A stretch of DNA of 17,784 bases, taken from Aquimonas sp044344935 (lineage in GTDB: Bacteria; Pseudomonadota; Gammaproteobacteria; Xanthomonadales; Xanthomonadaceae). Position numbers and translations under genes: made by a program. The notes beneath the pieces were generated by a model that did no database searches, was not told where the DNA came from, and saw only the letters and a list, made by a program, of their open reading frames with translations. Of this stretch, positions 8,166 to 14,214 are shown in pieces. The first letter of the stretch is position 1, and each line of letters starts with the position of its first letter. The stretch is from contig JBIJCA010000065.1 of the NCBI GenBank assembly GCA_044344935.1, forward strand, positions 1 through 17,784. Direction: 5' to 3'.

Positions 8166-8843
8166 TTGAATTCCGCGCTCGGCCATGCGTTCGCCGACCC
8201 CGACCTGCTCAGGCAGGCGCTGACTCACCGCAGTGCGGGCGGCCGCAACAACGAGCGCATCGAATTCCTCGGCGATGCGCTGCTCAGCGTGGTGGTCGCC
8301 GAGGCTCTGTTCGAGCGCTTTCCCAAGGCTGACGAAGGGGCACTCACCCGCGCCCGCTCGCAGCTGGTGCGCGAGCCGCGGCTGGCCGAGCTGGCGCGGC
8401 AGCATCAGTTGGGCGATCGCTTGATCCTGGGGCCCGGCGAGCTCAAGAGCGGCGGCTTCCGCCGTGAATCGATCCTGGCCGACACCGTCGAAGCCCTGAT
8501 CGGTGCGATCCATCTGGATGCCGGTTTCGAGGTCTGCCGCGAGCGCGTGCGCGCGCTGTTCGAACCCCTGATCGACGCGCTCCCGCCAGGCCTGAAGGCC
8601 GAGAAGGACCCCAAGACCCGCCTGCAGGAATGGCTGCAGGCCCGCCAGCTCGGCCTGCCGGAGTATCGGCTGGTCGAAGCCAGCGGCGACGACCACGACA
8701 AGCAGTTCGAGGTGCTCTGTCGGGTCGAAAGCCACGCCATTGAAGCGCGCGCCACCGCCGGTGCGCGCCGCGAAGCCGAACAGCAGGCCGCCGCCCAGGT
8801 GCTGGCGGCGCTGCTTGATGCATCCACCAAGGAATCCGCATGA
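8166..8843 (+). CDS. rnc: Ribonuclease III
   Basis: This is a 225-residue double-strand-specific endoribonuclease that processes rRNA precursors and structured mRNAs. The signature NERIEFLGDALL gives the metal-binding Glu30, Glu33 and Asp37. The second catalytic pair, Asp106 and Glu109, lies in LADTVEALIG, and GPGELKSGGFRRESI precedes it. The C-terminal dsRNA-binding domain is at ~148-220, with the DPKTRLQEWLQ start. The start is TTG at 8166-8168: homology to E. coli RNase III begins here and no in-frame ATG lies upstream. An ATG at 8149 is out of frame and closes after six codons. A weak CAGGG sits before the start, so initiation may depend on coupling to the DUF4845 stop. The 3' end overlaps era (ATGA). 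Confidence 0.97.
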   Translation: MNSALGHAFADPDLLRQALTHRSAGGRNNERIEFLGDALLSVVVAEALFERFPKADEGALTRARSQLVREPRLAELARQHQLGDRLILGPGELKSGGFRRESILADTVEALIGAIHLDAGFEVCRERVRALFEPLIDALPPGLKAEKDPKTRLQEWLQARQLGLPEYRLVEASGDDHDKQFEVLCRVESHAIEARATAGARREAEQQAAAQVLAALLDASTKESA

Positions 8844-9754
8844 ACACCTCCCAGACCCCTGCCGCTGCCGGCTTCCGTGCCGGCCATGTGGCCGTGGTCG
8901 GCCGACCGAACGTCGGCAAGTCCACCTTGATCAACGCGCTCGTGGGTTTCCGCGTGAGCATCGTCTCGCGGCGACCACAGACCACGCGCCATCGCATCCT
9001 CGGCATCAGCACGATCGAGGGCGGCCAGATCGCCTACGTCGACACGCCCGGCCTGCACGGCAAGGAGCCGCGCGCGATCAACCGCTACATGAACCGTGCC
9101 GCCCGCGGTGCCCTGGCCGACGTGCAGATCGGCGTGCTGGTGATCGAAGCCGGCAGCTGGCGCGAAGACGACGAGCGCGCCTACAAGGCCCTGGTCGATG
9201 CCGAGGTGCCGCGCGTGCTGGTGATCAACAAGGTCGACAAGCTCAAGGACAAGGGCGCGCTGCTGCCTTTCATCCAGCAGGTGATGAAGGACCACGACTT
9301 CATCGAGGTCGTGCCGCTGTCGGCGCAGAAGCGCAAGGGTCTGGAGGTGCTGCAGAAGGTCCTGCTGAAGCACCTGCCCGAGGGCGAGGCGCTGTTCGAC
9401 GACGACCAGGTCACCGACCGCAGCGAGCGCTTCCTCTGCGCCGAGTTGGTCCGCGAGCAGCTGATGCGCAAGCTGGGCGACGAGCTGCCCTATGCGACCA
9501 GCGTCGAGATCGAGAACTGGGAGGAAGACGGCCGCATGGCGCGCATCGCAGCGGTGATCTGGGTGGAGCGCGAGGGCCAGAAAGCCATCGTCATCGGCCA
9601 GGGCGGCGAACAGCTGCGCCAGATCGGCATGGACGCCCGGATCGGTATGGAGCGCCTGCTTGACCGCAAGGTCTTCCTGCAACTGTGGTGCAAGGTGCGC
9701 GAGGGCTGGAGCGACGACGAGCAGGTGCTGCAGCGCTTCGGCTACACCGAGTAG
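8840..9754 (+). CDS. era: GTPase Era
   Basis: This is a 304-residue Ras-like GTPase that binds the 3' end of 16S rRNA during assembly of the small ribosomal subunit. The GTPase motifs are G1 GRPNVGKST (21-29), the G2 region RRPQTTRHR, G3 DTPG (68-71), G4 NKVD (130-133) and a G5-like VPLSAQK. The C-terminal KH domain, around 225-300, contains VIGQGGEQLRQIG and the family's late segment KVFLQLWCKVREGWSDDE. All motifs are intact and the length is normal. The start overlaps the rnc stop by four bases, in the conserved rnc-era order; recO follows after four bases. Confidence 0.98.
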   Translation: MNTSQTPAAAGFRAGHVAVVGRPNVGKSTLINALVGFRVSIVSRRPQTTRHRILGISTIEGGQIAYVDTPGLHGKEPRAINRYMNRAARGALADVQIGVLVIEAGSWREDDERAYKALVDAEVPRVLVINKVDKLKDKGALLPFIQQVMKDHDFIEVVPLSAQKRKGLEVLQKVLLKHLPEGEALFDDDQVTDRSERFLCAELVREQLMRKLGDELPYATSVEIENWEEDGRMARIAAVIWVEREGQKAIVIGQGGEQLRQIGMDARIGMERLLDRKVFLQLWCKVREGWSDDEQVLQRFGYTE

Positions 9755-9758
9755 TCGC

Positions 9759-10490
9759 GTGTCGCGCAGCGGCAGCCCCGGCCCGCGCATCGAAGGCGAG
9801 CCCGCCTATGTGCTGCATGCGCGCGCCTTTCGCGAAAGCAGTCAGCTGCTGGAGCTGTTCACCGCCAGCCACGGCCGTTTCGGTCTGATGGCGCGCGGTG
9901 CGAAGGGTGGCAAGGGGGGCGGTCGCGCGGCCCTGCTGCAGCCGTTCTCGCCGCTGATCGTGGCCTGGCAGGGGCGCGGCGAGCTGCCGCAGCTGGTCGA
10001 GGTCGAGGTCGCAGGGCCAGCGCCGCGGCTCGGCGGTGATGCGCTGATGGCCGGCTTCTACGCCAACGAGCTGCTGGTTCAACTGCTGAACCGGGGCGAG
10101 GCCCAGACCGCGCTGTTCGGTCGCTACGCGCTGCTGCTGTCGCAGCTGGCCGCCGGCGATCTCGCCTGGCCGCTGCGCTGCTTCGAGCGCGATCTGCTGA
10201 AGGCGCTGGGCTTCGAGCTGGCACTGGACGGCGATCACGCCGGGCAGATGATCGAGCCGGAGGCCCGCTACCGCTGGCTGGGCGAGGCCGGTGCGCTGCG
10301 TCTGGGGGTCGCCGAGCAGGCCGGAATCGAAGGGGCGGCCCTGATCGCGCTGCGTGGCGAAGACGCTCCTGCCGAGCCCCTCCTGCCCTCGCTGCGGCGC
10401 CTGCTGCGCGAGGAGTTGAAGCGCCACCTGCACGGCCGCAGCCTGCGCAGCTGGGGGCTGCTGGCGGAGTTCGAGCAGCTGCGGCAGTGA
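9759..10490 (+). CDS. recO: DNA repair protein RecO
   Basis: This is a 243-residue recombination mediator of the RecFOR pathway, which loads RecA onto SSB-coated single-stranded DNA at gaps. The start is placed at GTG 9759, four bases after the era stop, because homology to RecO begins just after it (EGEPAYVLHARAFRESSQLL, then ELFTASHGRFGLMARGAKGG). The frame is open further upstream inside era, but those residues are a shadow. Family features include the N-terminal OB fold (~10-85, with LLQPFSPLIVAWQGRGEL), the helical ANELLVQLL segment, and a C-terminal LLREELKRHLHGRSLRSW. Length equals E. coli RecO. No clear ribosome binding site is seen, so translation is probably coupled to era. Confidence 0.94.
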   Translation: MSRSGSPGPRIEGEPAYVLHARAFRESSQLLELFTASHGRFGLMARGAKGGKGGGRAALLQPFSPLIVAWQGRGELPQLVEVEVAGPAPRLGGDALMAGFYANELLVQLLNRGEAQTALFGRYALLLSQLAAGDLAWPLRCFERDLLKALGFELALDGDHAGQMIEPEARYRWLGEAGALRLGVAEQAGIEGAALIALRGEDAPAEPLLPSLRRLLREELKRHLHGRSLRSWGLLAEFEQLRQ

Positions 10491-10559
10491 GCATTGCGCC
10501 TGTGCATGCAGCACGGGTGTGGCGGGGCTGAAGTGCTAAGGGCGCGGGGGGCACGTAGG

Positions 10560-10584
10560 GCGCGAAGAGCGCGAAGAGCGCGGA
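10560..10584. repeat. 9-base tandem repeat
   Basis: GCGCGAAGA occurs twice in perfect tandem (10560-10568 and 10569-10577), followed by a degenerate partial third unit GCGCGGA. It lies about 40 bases upstream of the inverted repeat element. Confidence 0.7.
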
Positions 10585-10626
10585 TTGCGCGCTTGGGTTT
10601 CTTTTGAGGCCTGGCGTCACTCGTTG

Positions 10627-10789
10627 TTGTAGGGTGGATAAGCGCAGCGCATCCACCAGAACTTGGCGTCATGTTCGGCTCGGAGCGCTTTGCCTGACGC
10701 GTCGATCGCGTCGGAGGGCCTGGGCTTCGTTCCGCCCTCGGCGTCGATCGGACGTGCTGGTAGATGCGCTGCGCTTATCTACCCTACAA
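10627..10789. repeat. REPIN/MITE-like element with 33-base inverted hairpin ends
   Basis: The left end (10627-10659) and the reverse complement of the right end (10757-10789) match at 31 of 33 positions. Each end is itself a hairpin: GGTGGAT (10633-10639) pairs with ATCCACC (10651-10657), and GGTAGAT (10759-10765) with ATCTACC (10777-10783). Both enclose an 11-base loop with a GCGCAGCGC core. Of the 33 positions, the stem differences are a G-C pair in one copy and an A-T pair in the other, so pairing is preserved. The 97-base spacer contains GACGCG-N5-CGCGTC (10696-10712) and GAGGGC/GCCCTC arms (10714-10719, 10734-10739). Repeats starting GTAGGGTGGATAA are, from memory, frequent between proteobacterial genes. 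No transposase is nearby. Confidence 0.72.
10724..10749 (+). repeat. Imperfect 26-base direct repeat, copy 1
   Basis: This copy starts GCTTCGTTCC and ends GCGTCGATC. It matches the copy at 10844-10869 at 22 of 26 positions, at a distance of 120 bases. It lies inside the spacer of the inverted hairpin element. A further GCGTCGATC occurs at 10699-10707. Confidence 0.55.
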
Positions 10790-10843
10790 ACACGAAAGAC
10801 GCTGTCGCTCCATCGAAGCCGACCAGCGCGATCGTGCTCTCAA

Positions 10844-10869
10844 GCTTCGTTCCCCCTGCCGCGTCGATC
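10844..10869 (+). repeat. Imperfect 26-base direct repeat, copy 2
   Basis: This is the second copy of the repeat at 10724-10749, differing only in its central seven bases. It lies outside the hairpin element, just before the 3' end of rsmE, and suggests local duplication or degeneration of an older repeat unit. Confidence 0.55.
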
Positions 10870-10883
10870 ACGCGCAGCCTCGC

Positions 10884-11618
10884 TCAGCTCCAGTCACCGC
10901 GCAGCGCCTGCAGGGCAGCCAAGGCGGCGATGCCTGCGGTCTCGGTGCGCAGAATGCGCGGGCCGAGCCGCAGACCTTGCGCACCGGCTGCGCGCAGCTG
11001 GGCCAGATCGCGTGCGCTGAGGCCACCTTCGGGACCGATGACCAGGGTGAGCTGCTCGAAGGCGGGCAAGGCGGAGAGCCGGTGTTCGCCCTCGGGATCG
11101 AGCGCGAGTATCAGGTGTCCCTGCGCCTTGGATTGCACGAGGAAGTCGCCCAGCGCACAGGGCTCGTCGATCTGCGGCAGACGCGCACGCCCGCACTGTT
11201 CGCAGGCGCTGGCGACCACGCCGCGCCAGTGCTGCAGGCGCCGGTCCGCGCGTTCCGCGTCCAGCTTGACCTCGGTGCGCTCGGTCACCACCGGCGCGAT
11301 GCGGCTGACGCCCAGCTCGGTCGCCTTCTGCAGCACCCAGTCCATCTTCTCGCCGCGGGCCAGCGCCTGCGCCAGGGTGACCTGCAGCGATGATTCGCGC
11401 GCGACCTCGATCCGCCCTTCGATGCTCACCTCGGCGCTGCGCTTGCTGACGCTGTGGATGCGCGCGCGGTAGTCGCAGCCGTCGCCATTGAACAGCAGCA
11501 CCTCATCGCCTTCGCCCAGACGCAGCACGCGCAGCAGATGGGTGGCGGTGGATTCTGGCAGGACCAGGTTCTGGCCAGCGGCCAGAGGAACGTCGATGTG
11601 GCTGCGGATGCTGCGCAT
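10884..11618 (-). CDS. rsmE: 16S rRNA (uracil-1498-N3)-methyltransferase RsmE
   Basis: This is a 244-residue SPOUT-class methyltransferase that methylates N3 of U1498 in 16S rRNA using S-adenosylmethionine, acting on the assembled small subunit. The N-terminal PUA-like domain (~1-70) contains HLLRVLRLGEGDEV. Family motifs follow: ARGEKMDWVLQKATELGV, SACEQCGR, LVIGPEGGLS (Gly195-Gly199), and the C-terminal knot segment LGPRILRTETA with Arg224-Thr-Glu-Thr-Ala228. Everything is intact. The ATG at 11618-11616 gives the usual N-terminus, though no strong ribosome binding site precedes it. The gene is convergent with recO and divergent from mrfA. Confidence 0.97.
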   Translation of the reverse strand: MRSIRSHIDVPLAAGQNLVLPESTATHLLRVLRLGEGDEVLLFNGDGCDYRARIHSVSKRSAEVSIEGRIEVARESSLQVTLAQALARGEKMDWVLQKATELGVSRIAPVVTERTEVKLDAERADRRLQHWRGVVASACEQCGRARLPQIDEPCALGDFLVQSKAQGHLILALDPEGEHRLSALPAFEQLTLVIGPEGGLSARDLAQLRAAGAQGLRLGPRILRTETAGIAALAALQALRGDWS

Positions 11619-11661
11619 GGTGGCTTCGGCGGGTGGATGTCAGCGTTGAATCTAGCAGGCG

Positions 11662-11676
11662 AGGCAACTGTTGCCT
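11662..11676. promoter_or_regulatory. Palindrome AGGCAAC-T-GTTGCCT, possible operator
   Basis: The two 7-base arms are perfectly complementary around a single central T. As RNA it would fold as AGGCAA-CTG-TTGCCT. It lies 43 bases upstream of the rsmE start and 99 upstream of the mrfA ATG. A protein-binding site for a dimeric regulator is the likelier reading than a terminator, since no T-run follows on either strand. It overlaps a second inverted repeat, CTTGCG-N9-CGCAAG (11675-11695). Confidence 0.45.
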
Positions 11677-11713
11677 TGCGCCGATGCGCCGCAAGCTGCG
11701 CCGTGGCGGCTTG

Positions 11714-11730
11714 GTCTCAGCCTCTGAGAC
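11714..11730. promoter_or_regulatory. Palindrome GTCTCAG-CCT-CTGAGAC, possible operator of mrfAB
   Basis: Perfect 7-base arms surround a 3-base spacer, ending 45 bases before the mrfA ATG. Position and symmetry fit an operator overlapping the mrfAB promoter. It does not match a LexA or FNR consensus known to me. It could also form a short hairpin in the mRNA leader. Confidence 0.5.
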
Positions 11731-11775
11731 GCACCTGCGCTCCGCTTGCGCGTCCGTTGCCGCGAGCTGCCGCCC

Positions 11776-14214
11776 ATGTCCGTTCCTGCACCACTTCCCT
11801 ACGCTCCCCAGCTGATCGAATCGCATAGTCGCGCGATCGCCGAGGCCCCACGGCAGACTCTGCTGCACGCTGATCGGCTCACCAGCAAGCTCAAGCGCAA
11901 ATACGGCAGCCGCATCACCGGACATTCGCTGCAGCCGGCAAAGGCAGGACGCTATGCCGATTTGCCGTCAGATCTGCCGGCTGCACTCGCCAACGCGCTG
12001 CGCGCGCGCGGCATCGAGCGTCTCTACAGCCATCAGGCCGAGGCCTGGCAGCGCGCGCAGGCCGGCGAGCATTTCGTGGTGGTGACGCCCACGGCGTCTG
12101 GCAAGACGCTCTGCTACACCCTGCCGGTGCTGGCGGGCGCCATCGAGAGCCGCGCCAAGGCGCTGTATCTGTTCCCGACCAAGGCCCTGGCGCAGGATCA
12201 GCTGGCCGAGCTGCTGGAGTTGAACCGCGCCGGCAACCTGGGCATCAAGGCCCACACCTTCGACGGCGACACGCCCGGCGATGCGCGCCAGGCCATCCGC
12301 CTGCACGGCGATCTGGTGATCAGCAACCCGGACATGCTGCACCAGGCGATCCTGCCGCATCACACCAAGTGGGCGCAGTTCTTCGAAAACCTGCGCTATG
12401 TGGTGATCGACGAGATCCACAGCTATCGCGGCGTGTTCGGCGCGCATCTGGCCAACGTGCTGCGGCGGCTGCAGCGCATCTGCGGGTTCTACGGTTCGAA
12501 GCCGCAGTTCATCCTCGCCTCGGCGACGATCGGCAATCCGGCGGAACATGCCTCGGCCCTGATCGGCGCGCCTGTCCAGGCCATCACCGACAGCGGCGCG
12601 CCCAGCGGCGAGAAGCACCTGCTGCTGTGGAACCCGCCGATGGTCAATCGCGAGCTGGGCATCCGTGCGTCTGCGCGCTCGCAGAGCACGCGCATCGCGC
12701 GGCTGGCGATCAAGGCCGGCCTGAAGGCGCTGGTGTTCGCGCAGACGCGGCTCCTGGTCGAGGTCATCACCAAATACCTGAAGGATGTGTTCGACCACGA
12801 CCCGCGGCATCCACCGCGCATCCGCGGCTACCGCGGCGGCTATCTGCCGACCGAGCGCCGCGAGGTCGAGCGGGCGATGCGCGAAGGCCGCATCGATGGC
12901 CTGATCGGCACCTCGGCACTGGAGCTGGGCGTCGATATCGGCGCGCTGGATGTTGTCGTATTGAACGGCTATCCCGGCAGCATCGCGTCGACCCGGCAGC
13001 GGCTTGGCCGCGCCGGCCGCCGTGGTCAGCCCAGCCTCGGCGTGCTGGTCGCCGGCAGCACCGCGCTCGACCAGTACATCGTGCGGCATCCGGAGTTCTT
13101 CGAGTCGGCCTCGCCCGAGATGGCGCGCATCCACGCCGACCATCCGCTGATCCTGCTCGACCACATCCGCTGTGCGGCCTTCGAGCTGCCCTTTGTCGAA
13201 GGCGAACGCTTCGGCAGCGTCGAGCCCGCGCCCTGGCTGGAGGTGCTGGCCGAGGCCGAGGTGCTGCACCAGGAGTCCGGCCGCTGGGAGTGGATCGCCG
13301 ACAGCTATCCGGCCAATGCGGTGTCGCTGCGTTCGGTGGCGGACGGCAACTTCGTCGTGGTCGACCGCAGCGACGGTCGCCAGCAGATCATCGCCGAGGT
13401 CGACTACTCGGCGGCGGCGCTGACGCTCTACGAGGGCGCGATCTATCTGCTGCAGTCGCAGCCCTTCCAGGTCGAGAAGCTCGATTGGACCGGCCGCAAG
13501 GCCTACGTGACCCGGGTCAGCGTCGACTACTACACGGATGCCATCGACTACACGCGGCTGCGCGTGCTGGAGCGCTTCGACGGCAGCAACGCGGGCCACG
13601 GCACCTGTCACCACGGCGAGGTGCATGTGGTGCGGCGGGTGTCGGGCTACAAGAAGATCCGCTACTACACCCACGAGAACATCGGCTACGGGCCGGTCAA
13701 CCTGCCGGACCAGGAGCTGCACACCACGTCGTTGTGGTGGTCGCTGCCGCCTGAAACGCTCGAAGCCAGCTTCGACAGCCGGCAGGACGCGCTGGATGCG
13801 TTTCTTGCGGCCGCGCATGCCCTGCATCTGGTGGCCGGGCTGTCGGCCATGGCCGAAGCCCGCGACCTGCAGCAGTCGGTCGGCAGCGGCGATGGTGGCT
13901 GGAGCCGCGTCGACGGTTTCGGCCGCGATCTGCCGGACGCTGCCGAGGCCGATACCCGCTTCGCGCCGGCGGTGTTCCTGTACGACAACTATCCCGGCGG
14001 CATCGGCATGACCGAGCCCTTGTTCAACCGCCGAACGGAACTGATGCGCGCAGCCCTCGGGCTGGTCGAGGCCTGCGATTGCGCGGTCGGCTGCCCGGCC
14101 TGCGTCGGCCCGGCGCTGCAAATGGACGAGGAGCAGGCGGTGCAGGGCGCTAGCCCGAAGCAGCTGGCGCAGCGCGTGCTGGCTCTGTGGGCGGGGCAGG
14201 GCGAGCATGAGTGA
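11776..14214 (+). CDS. mrfA: MrfA/YprA-type superfamily 2 DNA helicase with C-terminal zinc cluster
   Basis: This is an 812-residue DEAH-like helicase. RecA-like domain 1 has TPTASGKT (Lys110), LFPTKALAQDQ, SNPDMLHQAIL, VVIDEIHSYRG (Asp212-Glu-Ile-His215) and ILASATIGNP. Domain 2 has ALVFAQTR, GTSALELGVDIG and STRQRLGRAGRRG. The C-terminal MZB-like region carries CxCxxxCxxC (Cys767, Cys769, Cys773, Cys776) in ACDCAVGCPACVGP and the AVFLYDNYPGGIG segment typical of the family. In B. subtilis the homologue MrfA unwinds DNA 3'-5' and acts with the nuclease MrfB on mitomycin C adducts independently of UvrABC (established knowledge). ATG 11776 is preferred; TTG 11746 would add ten residues and there is no clear ribosome binding site for either. 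The stop overlaps mrfB by eight bases. Confidence 0.93.
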   Translation: MSVPAPLPYAPQLIESHSRAIAEAPRQTLLHADRLTSKLKRKYGSRITGHSLQPAKAGRYADLPSDLPAALANALRARGIERLYSHQAEAWQRAQAGEHFVVVTPTASGKTLCYTLPVLAGAIESRAKALYLFPTKALAQDQLAELLELNRAGNLGIKAHTFDGDTPGDARQAIRLHGDLVISNPDMLHQAILPHHTKWAQFFENLRYVVIDEIHSYRGVFGAHLANVLRRLQRICGFYGSKPQFILASATIGNPAEHASALIGAPVQAITDSGAPSGEKHLLLWNPPMVNRELGIRASARSQSTRIARLAIKAGLKALVFAQTRLLVEVITKYLKDVFDHDPRHPPRIRGYRGGYLPTERREVERAMREGRIDGLIGTSALELGVDIGALDVVVLNGYPGSIASTRQRLGRAGRRGQPSLGVLVAGSTALDQYIVRHPEFFESASPEMARIHADHPLILLDHIRCAAFELPFVEGERFGSVEPAPWLEVLAEAEVLHQESGRWEWIADSYPANAVSLRSVADGNFVVVDRSDGRQQIIAEVDYSAAALTLYEGAIYLLQSQPFQVEKLDWTGRKAYVTRVSVDYYTDAIDYTRLRVLERFDGSNAGHGTCHHGEVHVVRRVSGYKKIRYYTHENIGYGPVNLPDQELHTTSLWWSLPPETLEASFDSRQDALDAFLAAAHALHLVAGLSAMAEARDLQQSVGSGDGGWSRVDGFGRDLPDAAEADTRFAPAVFLYDNYPGGIGMTEPLFNRRTELMRAALGLVEACDCAVGCPACVGPALQMDEEQAVQGASPKQLAQRVLALWAGQGEHE

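Larger units (their letters stand above)
10491..10883. other. Repeat-rich intergenic region between convergent recO and rsmE
   Basis: About 390 bases lie between the 3' ends of recO and rsmE, and I find no convincing gene. Short open frames cross it in several directions but they are low-complexity and change composition at the repeats. The stretch holds a 9-base tandem repeat, a pair of 33-base inverted hairpin repeats, and a 26-base imperfect direct repeat. No hairpin followed by a T-run, the form of an intrinsic terminator, was found. Confidence 0.75.
11619..11775. promoter_or_regulatory. Divergent control region of rsmE and mrfAB
   Basis: These 157 bases between the rsmE and mrfA starts carry three separate inverted repeats in about 70 bases: 11662-11676, 11675-11695 and 11714-11730. 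Such an arrangement in a divergent promoter region is typical of operator sites, but no known regulator consensus was recognised. A weak -10-like TAGATT is readable on the minus strand at 11654-11649 for rsmE, without a good -35. No LexA-like sequence was recognised, although mrfAB is a repair locus. Confidence 0.5.

Noticed and set aside
9660..9758. Upstream extension of recO to 9660
   Set aside because: These codons lie inside the end of era and give Ser/Arg/Cys-rich residues unlike RecO; homology begins just after the GTG at 9759.
8405..9790. 461-codon minus-strand open frame opposite rnc and era
   Set aside because: It spans two well-supported genes and reads as His/Leu/Ala/Asp-rich sequence without motifs.
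10268..10672. 134-codon minus-strand frame with Arg-Ala-Leu repeats near the recO end
   Set aside because: The repeated residues come from the 9-base DNA tandem repeat and nearby low-complexity sequence, and the frame overlaps the recO 3' end.
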